Assembly: GCF_024704385.1 (NCBI RefSeq)
Contig: NZ_JAJDFX010000002.1
Span: 1,798,001-1,862,000, forward strand
Origin: Cellulomonas sp. P24
Lineage (GTDB): Bacteria; Actinomycetota; Actinomycetes; Actinomycetales; Cellulomonadaceae
Length of the DNA stretch: 64,000 bases
Direction: 5' to 3'
Part shown: positions 42,605-51,058 of the stretch, piece by piece
How positions within the stretch are numbered: position 1 is the stretch's first letter
Layout of the letters: every line of letters begins with the position of its first letter
The notes under the pieces: model-generated
The model's input: only the letters and a program-made list of their open reading frames with translations
Told to the model about the DNA's origin: nothing
The model's database searches: none
Position numbers and translations under genes: made by a program

Positions 42605-43234
42605 ATGCTCACCCCGCGCCGCCAGCGCACGCGTGAGCGGCTGATCGATGCTGCCTTCGACGTCTTCGCCGAGGAGGGCGTGCACGCCAGCACCGTGGAG
42701 CAGGTGTGCGAGCGGGCCGGGTTCACCCGCGGGGCCTTCTACTCCAACTTCACGTCGAAGGAAGAGCTGTTCGCGGCGCTCATGGAACGTCAGCAGGAGA
42801 TCCTGCTCTCCGAGCTCGCCGCGAAGGTCGACGCCCTCGGGCCGCAGCTCGAGAAGGTCACCAAGCCCCTCGACGAGGACGGCCTCGGCGAGCTGCTCCT
42901 CGACTTCTTCATCGGCCCGATGGACGACCGCACGTGGTGCCTGATCGACGACGAGTTCCGCCTGCTGTCCCTGCGCGACCCCGAGGTCGCCGTGGTCTTC
43001 CAGGCCCACCAGGAGCAGTTCGAGACGTCACTGACCGCGATCGTGCAGCGGGCGATCGACGGCGCCGGTCGCGCGTTCGTCGTCCCCACCGGGGTGGCCG
43101 TGCGCGTGCTCGCCGACCTCTACAAGGACATGCTCCAGCGGGAGATCCGGGCCGGTCACTCGATGCGCGACCGCGAGGACGTCCGCCTGATGATGGCGCA
43201 GCTCGTGATCGCCCTCACGCGGCCGGTGGGGTAG
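42605..43234 (+). CDS. TetR family transcriptional regulator of the MMPL operon
   Basis: 209 residues from ATG 42605. HTH segment ASTVEQVCERAGFTRGAFYSNFTSKEELFAAL (~23-54), the AcrR/TetR pattern with YSNF. Start choice is uneven: the ATG has no ribosome site of its own, while an excellent AGGAGGTG lies 21 bases or more upstream and points to an in-frame ATC at 42584. Divergent from the MMPL gene with two operator copies between them, so it probably represses the transporter and itself. Confidence 0.88.
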   Translation: MLTPRRQRTRERLIDAAFDVFAEEGVHASTVEQVCERAGFTRGAFYSNFTSKEELFAALMERQQEILLSELAAKVDALGPQLEKVTKPLDEDGLGELLLDFFIGPMDDRTWCLIDDEFRLLSLRDPEVAVVFQAHQEQFETSLTAIVQRAIDGAGRAFVVPTGVAVRVLADLYKDMLQREIRAGHSMRDREDVRLMMAQLVIALTRPVG

Positions 43235-43278
43235 AGGTCCGGTTCGGCGCAGGGACGTGGCTCGACACCCGCCAGTGA

Positions 43279-43293
43279 CACGCGCTCCGCGTG
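43279..43293. terminator. Hairpin between convergent genes
   Basis: Perfect stem CACGCG-CTC-CGCGTG in the 73-base gap between the TetR gene (plus) and the DUF4214 gene (minus). A second weaker dyad GAGGT...ACCTC follows. Possible two-way terminator. Confidence 0.5.
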
Positions 43294-43307
43294 CGAGAGG
43301 TGGGTCT

Positions 43308-44543
43308 CTACCTCGTACCGATGTTGCCTCGGTACTCCGCCGAGGAGACGATGCCCGCGATGATCTGCTCGTCGCGGTAGCCGGTCTGGATGAGGTGGAC
43401 CCAGGTGGACTGGCCTGCGGGGTCGATGTGCCGGTGGAGCAGCTCGACGTAGTAGCCGTCCACGACCGCGGTCAGGTGCTCGGTCGAGTACAAGAACCCG
43501 AGCGCGACCTCGTACCGCGAGCTGCCGGTGTCGAGACGCCGCTGCCATGAGCTGACCTCGGCGTCTGCCGGGACACGACCCAGCACCTTGTCGTACAGAC
43601 GCGTGATCCACCCGCGGTCGGTGCCCCCACCCAGCGCGTAGTACTCCGTGGACGAGATGAATCCCGCCTGCATGTCTTCGATGTGCAACGACACCCGCAT
43701 CGCTGCAAGCCAGTCCGAGAACCCCGTCGGATCAGGAGCTCGGTCGAGGTACGTCCGATAGGCGTCGGTGATCATGCGCCCGCGGTATTCGTCCGAGTAC
43801 GTGATCGCATCAGCGACCGCGCCGTACGGCACACCGTTGCCCAACGCCGTCGACCAGGTCCTCAGCCCGGCCGGATCCGGTGCACGGTCGAACAGGTCGC
43901 GATACACCTGGGTGATGTACCGCGCGATCGTCGCATCGCTCGGTACTGCGATCCCGGTCCACCACGAGCTCTGCATGTACGCGCCGCTCCAGCTGAGGGA
44001 GACGTGGACGTGATCGGTGTGCGGGACGGCGCCGGTGTAGGCGGTCCAGCCCGCTCCCGGGTTGTAGCTCCCCCAGATCTGCCGGTTCCAGATGACGTAC
44101 ATCACGCCGAGGCGCCGCGCGTTGTAGCCCGGCTTCCCGTCCGGGCCGTCCTCCGTGAGCCAGGTGGTGAACTCGTCCGCCGCAGCCTTCTCGACCGGGT
44201 TGTCGACGCTGACCCCCCAGTCAAGCGCTCGCCCTTCCTTGTGCTCGCTCGTCCCACCGACGGAGCACGCGCGGCCGATGCCCACGTCGCGCCCGACCCC
44301 GTAGTAGGTGAGGACCAGGTGCATGAGGTACGTGGCGCCAGGCTTGGGCGTCGGGTCGCACGTCGTCTGCGGCTGGTAGTGCGCGTAGGCGTCGATCGGA
44401 TCCGGCGCAGGTGCCGGAGACGTCGGTCCAGGGAGAGGCGTCGCCCCGAAGGCCGGCGACACCACGGCGAACGGAAGCGCGACAGCGAGCGCGAGGATCA
44501 CCAGGCGACGGGTCGAACCGACGGTCCATCTGAGCGAGCGCAT
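43308..44543 (-). CDS. Secreted LAS-type peptidase-like domain plus DUF4214 repeats
   Basis: 411 residues from ATG 44543 with GGAG 6 bases upstream. A signal peptide ends at AFGA (~35). Residues ~45-190 carry SEHKEGRALDWG and HTDHVHVSLS, the H-x6-D and H-x-H zinc ligands of the LAS/VanY-like peptidase fold. The rest (~200-410) is DUF4214: three to four repeats of the YRDLFDRAPDPAGLRTW, YRTYLDRAPDPTGFSDW, YDKVLGRVPADAEVSSW type. It is probably a secreted cell-wall or surface-layer protein with a hydrolase or binding domain; DUF4214 repeats may bind calcium or glycans. Combination is not one I recognise as a named family. Confidence 0.85.
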   Translation of the reverse strand: MRSLRWTVGSTRRLVILALAVALPFAVVSPAFGATPLPGPTSPAPAPDPIDAYAHYQPQTTCDPTPKPGATYLMHLVLTYYGVGRDVGIGRACSVGGTSEHKEGRALDWGVSVDNPVEKAAADEFTTWLTEDGPDGKPGYNARRLGVMYVIWNRQIWGSYNPGAGWTAYTGAVPHTDHVHVSLSWSGAYMQSSWWTGIAVPSDATIARYITQVYRDLFDRAPDPAGLRTWSTALGNGVPYGAVADAITYSDEYRGRMITDAYRTYLDRAPDPTGFSDWLAAMRVSLHIEDMQAGFISSTEYYALGGGTDRGWITRLYDKVLGRVPADAEVSSWQRRLDTGSSRYEVALGFLYSTEHLTAVVDGYYVELLHRHIDPAGQSTWVHLIQTGYRDEQIIAGIVSSAEYRGNIGTR

Positions 44544-44674
44544 GAGACTCCGAGCGAGCGGGCGGGCGTCGAGGCAGGGGAAAGCACGCCGGACCAGCCG
44601 CGCTGGAAGATCCACGATCGGTCCGCCGAGGCCCGACACTCGACTATCGACAACAACCCGCGCTGACTGAAGGC

Positions 44675-45259
44675 TCACCCAGCGTTCGCGGCGTCGATGA
44701 TCAGTGGCAGGCCCGCGACGTCGACGATCTCGACGATCCGCTGATCGGTCGGCTCGTCGGCGAGCAGCAGCTCGTGCCGCAGCAGGACGACCGGCACGGA
44801 ACAGACCAGGAGCGGGACGGGTGCGGGGCCGATCTCTCCGCGGTCGCGGGCGCGCTGCACCACCGAGCGGGAGATCTCGGCGGCGAACACGTCCGTGATC
44901 TCAAGGGCGACGTGGCGGAGCTCGTCATCGGCGTCCGCGATGATGCCCCGGATCGTCTGCGCCCCGACAAGGTCGAACCGGGTGCGCATCAGCTGCAGGA
45001 GCGCGATCAGGTCTCCCCGGAGACTTCCGGTGTCCGGGATCGGGAGCACGGGCGGGAGCTCGGCCGTCAGCGCGTCCAGGACCAGGTGGGCGCGCGAGCG
45101 CCAGCGCCGGTAGAGCACGGGTTTGCTCGTGTGCGCCCGTCGGGCCACGCCGTCGTAGGTGACGCCCGGGTAGCCCTGGTCCCGCAGCTCGTCGAGGACG
45201 GCGTGGAGGATCTCCGCCCGCAGCGCGTCGCCGTGCCGCCGGGTCGTCGGTGTCGACAT
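44675..45259 (-). CDS. TetR family transcriptional regulator
   Basis: 194 residues. HTH reads VTYDGVARRAHTSKPVLYRRWRSRAHLVLDAL (~33-64), a TetR/AcrR type with the RRW turn; the C-terminus resembles the TetR_C_11 group. Divergent from a membrane protein gene with an operator pair in the gap, so it likely represses that gene. Confidence 0.9.
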   Translation of the reverse strand: MSTPTTRRHGDALRAEILHAVLDELRDQGYPGVTYDGVARRAHTSKPVLYRRWRSRAHLVLDALTAELPPVLPIPDTGSLRGDLIALLQLMRTRFDLVGAQTIRGIIADADDELRHVALEITDVFAAEISRSVVQRARDRGEIGPAPVPLLVCSVPVVLLRHELLLADEPTDQRIVEIVDVAGLPLIIDAANAG

Positions 45260-45277
45260 GTCCGCCCTCTCCTGCAG

Positions 45278-45333
45278 AGTACGTTGCGTATCTTAACGCG
45301 ATGCTCTACCGTCCGGAGATACGGGTCGTATCT
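45278..45333. promoter_or_regulatory. TetR operators in the divergent promoter
   Basis: AGATAC-GGGTC-GTATCT (45317-45333) is a dyad with perfect 6-bp arms. An imperfect copy (AGTACG...CGTATCT) lies at 45278-45293. The half-site GTATC is shared with the operators at 42519-42546. Confidence 0.7.
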
Positions 45334-45364
45334 TATCGATCCCCGACGCACGGAGGGCAGTTCC

Positions 45365-46363
45365 ATGGCCATGGCACCGACGGCACCCCTCGGACACCCC
45401 GCTCCGTCGAGCTGGCGACGCATCGGGCTGACGACCCTCGGGCTCGTCGGCGGCGTCGTGATTCTGCTGCTCGCGTTCGCGCTGCCGGGGATCCACTCGG
45501 GCCTGCACCACGTCCCCGTCGCCGTCGTCGCGCCCGCTCCCCAGGCGGCGGCGCTCACCGCACGCCTCGAGCAGGCAAGCCCGGGCGGGTTCGACGTGCG
45601 CACGCTCACGAGCGTCGACCAGGCTCGCGACCAGATCCTTGGCCGAGAGATCTACGCGGCGCTCGTGGTCGACGGCTCCGGCCTCACCCTGGAGATCGCC
45701 ACCGCCGCGAGCCCCACGATGGCCACCACGTTGACCCACGCGGCCACCACGCTCGCAACGGGCATGTCGGTGCCGCTGACGGTCGACGACCTGCGCCCGT
45801 TCCCCACCCGCGAGCCGACGGGCTTCGGGCTGTCCGCCGGCGCCCTGCCGCTCGCCCTCGGTGGCTGGATCGCCGCGGTGGGCATCATGGCGGGCGTGCA
45901 CGGCGCCCGCCAGCGGGTGATGACCGGACTGGGGTTCGCCGTCCTCGGCGGCCTCGCGCTGACCGCCACCCTGCAGTTCGGGTTCGGCACGATCAACGGC
46001 AGCTACTGGCTCACCGCGCTGGGTGCGATGCTCGGCGCCGGTGCCGCCTGCTTCACCGTCCTGGGGCTGCAGCGGATGCTCGGGCGCGTGGGCCTGGGCC
46101 TGGCCGTCGTCGCGCTGATCCTGCTCGGCAGCCCCCTGTCCGGGCTGACCAGCGCGCCGGAGCTGCTCCCGACCCCGTGGGGCACGATCGGACAGCTCCT
46201 CCCCCCGGGCGCGACCGGAACCATGCTGCGCAACGTCGCGCTGTTCGACGGCGCTGCGATCACCCGTCCGCTATTCGTGCTGGCGGGATGGCTGATCGGG
46301 GGTCTCGCCCTGTTCGGGGTGGGGACGTGGCGCGACGGGCGGCGGCGCGAGCTCACCGTGTGA
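45365..46363 (+). CDS. Membrane protein related to ABC-2/YhgE-type permeases (DUF3533-like)
   Basis: 332 residues. Helix near 20-40, an external segment (~45-155) with VAVVAPAPQAAALTARLEQ and IYAALVVDGSGLTLEIATAAS, then five helices (~160-320) and a basic end. This plan matches the N-terminal and C-terminal parts of YhgE/Pip or DUF3533 proteins without the long repeat region. GGAGGG precedes the ATG. Under a divergent TetR, so likely an efflux or envelope-stress component. Confidence 0.8.
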   Translation: MAMAPTAPLGHPAPSSWRRIGLTTLGLVGGVVILLLAFALPGIHSGLHHVPVAVVAPAPQAAALTARLEQASPGGFDVRTLTSVDQARDQILGREIYAALVVDGSGLTLEIATAASPTMATTLTHAATTLATGMSVPLTVDDLRPFPTREPTGFGLSAGALPLALGGWIAAVGIMAGVHGARQRVMTGLGFAVLGGLALTATLQFGFGTINGSYWLTALGAMLGAGAACFTVLGLQRMLGRVGLGLAVVALILLGSPLSGLTSAPELLPTPWGTIGQLLPPGATGTMLRNVALFDGAAITRPLFVLAGWLIGGLALFGVGTWRDGRRRELTV

Positions 46364-46442
46364 GGCGGTGTCCGACTCCCGGGGGCTGACATCCGCGTCG
46401 GGCTACCCGTCTGACGCCGCCTGAGTCCCCCCACGTGGCCGC

Positions 46443-46476
46443 GTCAGAACCATGGCGAAAGTGCCATGGTTCTGAC
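46443..46476. terminator. Strong hairpin, 14-bp perfect stem
   Basis: Arms GTCAGAACCATGGC and GCCATGGTTCTGAC with loop GAAAGT, the strongest inverted repeat in the window. It lies 79 bases after the membrane protein stop. A terminator is simplest, but the length and the adjacent gene debris would also fit the edge of a lost mobile element. Confidence 0.6.
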
Positions 46477-46515
46477 ACGCGTCACAAAGGTCGGCCGCCC
46501 ACACGCGATACATCC

Positions 46516-46606
46516 CTTGACCTCGCGAAGGCGCAGAACGGGTTGGTGACCAGCCGGCAGGCCATCGCTGAGCTCGACGTCGGCCACACCGCATCCGATG
46601 CGTTCA
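46516..46606 (+). pseudogene. Remnant of an AbiEi-like or DUF559-type gene N-terminus
   Basis: LDLAKAQNGLVTSRQAIAEL and a few following residues match the shape of the N-terminal wing (L-A-x-x-Q-x-G-x-V-T-x-x-Q-A) seen in type IV toxin-antitoxin AbiEi and related proteins. Nothing of the rest of such a gene follows, so only a fragment remains. Identification is by pattern and tentative. Confidence 0.35.
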
Positions 46607-46870
46607 CCGCTCGCAGCCGGTTCGTGTTGAGGGTTGCCTGCGAACTGACCGATTCGCGTCCTGCTACTTGTCCGATTCACAGCGTGCAGGCCGCGTGAAT
46701 CAACGACGGGGCACCTCTGCCACGTCTTCGACGACGAGCTGGCTGACCTCTTGAAGTAGATCCCCGAGCTCACCATCGACGGACCGCAAGCGCTCGGCAC
46801 GACGGCCACCCCTGTCCGCCGCGTGACATCGACAGCACGCGCTACGCAGACTGGCCGGGTGGAGACGGAC

Positions 46871-47626
46871 ATGGGACGGGTGGCCGTGATCGGCGCAACC
46901 GGCCGGGTCGGCCGCAGCACGGTCGACGCCCTGCGGGCGGCGGGTCGCGAGGTGACGGAGGTCGCGAGGTCGACCGGGGTGGACGTGGTCACCGGCGCCG
47001 GGCTGGATGACGCGCTGCACGGCGTGAGCGTCGCCATCGACGTGACGAACACACCGGCGACGGACCCCGCCACGGCGGTGGAGTTCTTCGCCACCGCGAC
47101 CAGCAACCTCCTGGCGGCCGAGCTCCGCGCGGGGGTCCGCCACCACGTCCTGCTGTCGATCGTCGGGCTGGACCGCGCGAAAGGCACCGGGCACTACGAC
47201 GGCAAACGCCGGCAGGAGCAGCTGGTCGAGGCCGGAACGGTGCCGTGGACCATCCAACGCGCGACCCAGTTCTTCGACTTCGCCGAAATGGTCGTCGGCT
47301 GGACCACCCGCGACGGCGTCGCAACCGTCGCACCGCTCCTGCTGCAGCCGGTCGCGATCGCCGACGTCGCCGCCGTCCTGGTCGAGGCCGCCGCCGGTCC
47401 GCCGCAGGGCAGGGCCGTCGACCTTGCCGGTCCCGAGCCGCTGGACCTCGTCGACATGGCCCGGCGCACCCTGACCGCTCGACGGGACCCGACCCGCCTG
47501 CGCGCGAGCTGGCGGGATGGGCCGTTCAGCCTTGCGATGGCCGGTGAGGGGCTTCTGCCTGGACCGGGGGTACGGCTTGGTCTTGTCACGTTCGACGACT
47601 GGCTCGCGGAGCAGACGTCGGGGTGA
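46871..47626 (+). CDS. NAD(P)-binding oxidoreductase, NmrA-like atypical SDR
   Basis: 251 residues. VAVIGATGRVGRSTVDALRAAG is the NADP-binding motif GATGxxG. HHVLLSIVGLDR and GHYDGKRRQEQLVEAGTVPWTIQRATQFFDF follow, the typical NmrA/YesF pattern in which Lys of the Y-x3-K pair is K-R. A complete small oxidoreductase. GGAG is 6 bases before ATG 46871; a longer frame exists upstream but lacks homology. Confidence 0.88.
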   Translation: MGRVAVIGATGRVGRSTVDALRAAGREVTEVARSTGVDVVTGAGLDDALHGVSVAIDVTNTPATDPATAVEFFATATSNLLAAELRAGVRHHVLLSIVGLDRAKGTGHYDGKRRQEQLVEAGTVPWTIQRATQFFDFAEMVVGWTTRDGVATVAPLLLQPVAIADVAAVLVEAAAGPPQGRAVDLAGPEPLDLVDMARRTLTARRDPTRLRASWRDGPFSLAMAGEGLLPGPGVRLGLVTFDDWLAEQTSG

Positions 47627-47820
47627 CGTACGCACCAGCGGCGGCCACCGCGGGCCTGGTTCGCCGCGGACGAGTCACGGCAACTTCCTCGCCTGGGGCG
47701 ACCATCGTCGCCAACCCGACATTGGTCGCCCCTCGCCCCTCGCGCACCCGATCGAACGGTCCCGTCGTGCGCACCCATCCACGCGACAGCTCCGACAGAG
47801 TCGGCCGACTCATCAACCGC

Positions 47821-49125
47821 TCAGCGCGGCCCGTCCGAGCGAGCCGGCCCGGACCGCGACCGCCGCGCAGACACCCGCGCCCACCGGTACCCCACACCGA
47901 CAACCAGCACCCCCACCCCGATCCCAATCGCGGCCGGCGGCAACGTCGCCACGAGCGTCACGCACCCCACGGCCCCGAGCACCGGCAGCCACCGCGGGAA
48001 CCGCCGCCGCTCACTCCCCTGCGTGAACGCGGCGAGGTTGGCGATCAGGTAGTAGGTGAGCACCCCGAAGGACGAGAAGCCGATCGCCCCCCGCAGGTCC
48101 ACCGTGACCACCAGCACGCTCACGACGACGGCGAGGGTCGCCTCGGCGCGATGCGGCACCCGGTAGCGCGGGTGCACCGCGTCGAGCCAGCCGGGCAGGT
48201 CACGCTCACGGGCCATCGCGAGCGACGTCCGCCCGACCCCGGCGACCAGGGCCAGCAGGGCACCGAGGGACGCGGCAGCGCCACCGATGCGGACCACGAC
48301 CGTCGCCCACGTCCAGCTCCCGGCGTCGACCGCGGCAGCGAGCGGCGCACGGGTGGCGGCGATCCCGTCGGGACCGAGCACTGCGAGCAGCGCGACCGCG
48401 ATGACCGCGTACACGACGACCGTCAGGCCGAGCGCGAGCTGGATCGCCCGCGGGATCGTGCGCGACGGGTCGCGCACCTCCTCCCCCAGCGTCGCGATCC
48501 GCGCGTACCCCGCGAACGCGAAGAAGAGCAGCCCGGCCGACTGCAGGATCCCGTACCAGCCGTGGCCGCCCAGGTCGAGCGCCGTCACCCGGCCGAGGTC
48601 CGTGTGCCCGCCGCCGAGGCTCGCGGCGACCACCACGGCGAGCGCGACCAGCACGACCGCGACGATCACGCGCGCAAGCCGCGCCGTCCGGGTGATCCCG
48701 CGGTAGTTGACCGCCGCGAGCGCGAGCACCGCGACGACGGCCACCGGCCGCTCGGCGCCCGGAGCGGCGTACGCGGCGAACGTGAGCGCCATCGCCGCAC
48801 AGCTCGCGGTCTTCCCGATGACGAACGCCCACCCGGCGACGAACCCCCACCACTCGCCGAGCTGCTCACGCCCGTAGACGTACGTGCCGCCCGACGTCGG
48901 GTACTGAGCCGCGAGCTGCGCCGACGACGTCGCATTGCCATAGGCGACGACGGCCGCGAGCGCGAGCCCGACGAGCAGCCCACCGCCCGCTGCGGCAGCG
49001 GCCGGCGCGAACGCCGCGAACACGCCCGCACCGATCATCGAGCCGAGCCCGATCACGACGGCGTCGGCGGTTCCCAGTCGGCGCGCGAGGGCGGGACGGT
49101 CTGCGGGTGGTGCGGCTCCGGACAT
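47821..49125 (-). CDS. APC family amino acid/amine permease
   Basis: 434 residues, about 12 helices. IGLGSMIGAGVFAAFAPAA is the APC helix 1 signature (GxG(I/V)F-type), SGGTYVYGREQLGEWWGFVAGWAF is helix 3 region, and FFAFAGYARIATLGEEVRDPSRTIPRAI the conserved E-E-x-x-(N/D)-P-x-R/K-x-I-P motif. Start at ATG 49125 after GAGAGG; an in-frame GTG at 49164 is possible. Single gene, 193 bases from a convergent neighbour. Confidence 0.88.
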   Translation of the reverse strand: MSGAAPPADRPALARRLGTADAVVIGLGSMIGAGVFAAFAPAAAAAGGGLLVGLALAAVVAYGNATSSAQLAAQYPTSGGTYVYGREQLGEWWGFVAGWAFVIGKTASCAAMALTFAAYAAPGAERPVAVVAVLALAAVNYRGITRTARLARVIVAVVLVALAVVVAASLGGGHTDLGRVTALDLGGHGWYGILQSAGLLFFAFAGYARIATLGEEVRDPSRTIPRAIQLALGLTVVVYAVIAVALLAVLGPDGIAATRAPLAAAVDAGSWTWATVVVRIGGAAASLGALLALVAGVGRTSLAMARERDLPGWLDAVHPRYRVPHRAEATLAVVVSVLVVTVDLRGAIGFSSFGVLTYYLIANLAAFTQGSERRRFPRWLPVLGAVGCVTLVATLPPAAIGIGVGVLVVGVGYRWARVSARRSRSGPARSDGPR

Positions 49126-49194
49126 CGGCGCCCTCTCGCTCAGGTCGGTGGACACGGCCGTCACGACGGGACGCTACCGGTCACCTCGACCGTG

Positions 49195-50286
49195 TCACGA
49201 CAGCGTGTGCCCGCTGAAGAAGTCCCAGATGACCGAGGTCGCGTCGAGGGCCTGCGAGGGCGGGTCGGTCCCCAGGAGGCGCTCGGCGACACGGTTCGGC
49301 GTCGCACCCGGCCACTGGTGACCGGCGCCGTCGATCGTGATGAGCTCGACGGTGCGGCCGCTCGGGCAGGTTGCGATCGAGGTCGTCACCGAACCGGAGG
49401 TCGTGACCTCGGGCGCGGCGCAGCCGTCGATCTGCCGCCAGTGCGCGTTGACGGTCGCCACCGGGGGGCCGTCGACATGCGCGGGTCCGTCGCCCACTCC
49501 GCCGTCGTACCGGATGGTCTGGTCGGCGGTCCCGTGCACGTGGATCACCGAGGTGGGGGCCGGGTCGGGGCAGTCGGCGAGCTCGGTCGCGGAGTCCGGG
49601 CCGATCGCGGCGAACAGCGTCGTCCGGCAGGCGAGCGTGTACGCCATGATGCCGCCGTTGCTGATGCCCGTCGCGTAGACGCGGGCGGGGTCGATCGGCA
49701 TCGACTGCTCGACCGCGTGGACCACGGCGGTCACGAATGCGACGTCGTCCACCCCGGTCCGGGAGGGGGTGCCGCAGCACCCGCCGTCGGTGTTCCACGC
49801 CCGGTCGAGACCGTCGGGGTAGACCACCACGAAGTGGCCCGCGTCGGCCTCCTGGTCCCAGTGATAGGCCTTCTCCGCCTGGTCGGCCGAGCCGAAGCCA
49901 CCGTGCAGGAACACCACGAGCGGCGCCGGGCTCGCGACCTCGGCCGGTCGGTACACGCGGTACGTCCGGGTGGCGGCGTCGACGGTGAGCGACTGCGACG
50001 TGGAGCCGACGGGGATCGTCGGCGCGGCCGGGTTCGGCGTCGCCGGGCCGACCGGCGACGTACCACCCGCGGCGGCCCCACCGGGTGCGGCACTCGGAGC
50101 ACCGCCGGGCACACCGGCAGCGACGGTCGCCACGGGGCCGTCGGGCGTGGTCGCACGGCACGCGGTCAGCAGCACCAGCGGGAGAAGGACGAGGGCGATG
50201 AGTCGGGCTGTGCGGGATCGGGCAACGTGGCGTCGGGGCACGTGGCGTCGGGCCGAGTGGAGTCGGGCCGAGTGGGATCGAGGCAT
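49195..50286 (-). CDS. LpqC-like lipoprotein esterase (PHB depolymerase/feruloyl esterase family)
   Basis: 363 residues. A signal peptide ends in LVLLTAC, a lipobox, so the protein is a membrane lipoprotein. A Pro/Ala/Gly-rich linker (~50-95) precedes an alpha/beta hydrolase of the LpqC/esterase PHB type: VVFLHGG, nucleophile GISNGG near 205, HVHGTADQTIRYDG (Asp region) and GAGHQWPG (His). GCCG and other cysteines suggest disulfides. It likely cleaves plant or storage esters at the surface. The N-terminal basic region contains four 5-residue repeats (HSARL-type). Confidence 0.88.
   Translation of the reverse strand: MPRSHSARLHSARRHVPRRHVARSRTARLIALVLLPLVLLTACRATTPDGPVATVAAGVPGGAPSAAPGGAAAGGTSPVGPATPNPAAPTIPVGSTSQSLTVDAATRTYRVYRPAEVASPAPLVVFLHGGFGSADQAEKAYHWDQEADAGHFVVVYPDGLDRAWNTDGGCCGTPSRTGVDDVAFVTAVVHAVEQSMPIDPARVYATGISNGGIMAYTLACRTTLFAAIGPDSATELADCPDPAPTSVIHVHGTADQTIRYDGGVGDGPAHVDGPPVATVNAHWRQIDGCAAPEVTTSGSVTTSIATCPSGRTVELITIDGAGHQWPGATPNRVAERLLGTDPPSQALDATSVIWDFFSGHTLS
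50225..50283 (-). repeat. In-frame 15-bp repeats in the signal peptide n-region
   Basis: About four 15-bp units (GTGGCGTCGGGGCAC-like) code for HSARL, HSARR, HVPRR and HVARS before the hydrophobic core of the LpqC-like signal peptide. They lengthen its positive N-terminus. Confidence 0.75.
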
Positions 50287-50326
50287 GCGGCAAGTCCAGC
50301 GCGGTCGTGTCTACGCCAGATCAGGA

Positions 50327-51058
50327 TCATGTTCGGGTCGTGTCAGGCCGCCCGAGCGCGCCGACCGCTGCGGCCGCCTCGGGCACCGGAGCGCCCAGCC
50401 GCTCGCGCAGCCCCGCGATCACGGGCCCGAGCCCGTCGACGCACTCCAGCACCAGGTCGACCCCACGGGACGCGGAGACCGGCTGGGACGGGTCGACGGC
50501 GTAGGTCCACGCGCCGCTGGCAAGAGCGGACGCAATCCCGGTCGGTGAGTCCTCGACGGCCACGCAGTCCTTGGCGTCGACCCCGAGCCGCTGGGCGGCG
50601 GTCCGGTAGGCCTCCGGGTGCGGCTTGCCGCGCTTCACGTCATCGCCGGTGACGAGCACCTGGATCGTGCCCGGTGGGGCGGCGCGCAGCACGAGGTCGG
50701 CCAGGCGCCGGTACGTCATCGTGACGAGGGCGACCGGCACGTCGGCGTCGCGCAGCAGCGTGAGCAGCTCTAACGCGCCCTCGCGCCACGGCAGGGCGTC
50801 GAGCATCGCCGCGCCGACACGCGCGTGGAGCTGGTCGACGATCCAGTCCTCGTCCTGCCCGACGCCGCGACCGCGCAGGTACGCGGCCACGGCGGGGATG
50901 GACCAGCCGACGATCTCCCGGTCGTCGAACGTGCTCCAGGGCCGCCCCTGGCCCTCGGCGAGGTGGCGCGCGGCAGCGGACCACAGCGGCTCGGAGTCCA
51001 GGAGCGTCCCGTCCATGTCCAGCAGGACGGCAGCCGGACGGGTCAGTCGAGCAGCCAC
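50327..51058 (-). CDS. HAD-superfamily hydrolase (beta-phosphoglucomutase-like subgroup)
   Basis: 243 residues. Motif I LLDMDGTLLDSEP (nucleophile D near 16), a helical cap, VALVTMT (motif II Thr), KRGKPHPEAYRTAA (motif III Lys) and VAVEDSPTGIASA (motif IV acids). This subgroup includes phosphatases and mutases. It overlaps the upstream kinase gene by 16 bases and has no own ribosome site, so it is translationally coupled to that kinase. A role in removing phosphorylated intermediates of the amine pathway is inferred from this linkage only. Confidence 0.9.
   Translation of the reverse strand: MAARLTRPAAVLLDMDGTLLDSEPLWSAAARHLAEGQGRPWSTFDDREIVGWSIPAVAAYLRGRGVGQDEDWIVDQLHARVGAAMLDALPWREGALELLTLLRDADVPVALVTMTYRRLADLVLRAAPPGTIQVLVTGDDVKRGKPHPEAYRTAAQRLGVDAKDCVAVEDSPTGIASALASGAWTYAVDPSQPVSASRGVDLVLECVDGLGPVIAGLRERLGAPVPEAAAAVGALGRPDTTRT

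Larger units (their letters stand above)
46364..46870. other. Gene-poor region with hairpin and a decayed gene
   Basis: 507 bases between two plus-strand genes. It holds the strong hairpin at 46443-46476 and a fragment resembling the N-terminal winged helix of AbiEi-like proteins at 46516-46606. The rest (46620-46860) has scattered stops in all frames. Confidence 0.5.

Noticed and set aside
39772-42636. 954-codon open frame opposite the MMPL gene
   Set aside because: Composition (Arg, His, Asp, Gln runs) is that of an antisense shadow; the MMPL reading has clear family motifs.
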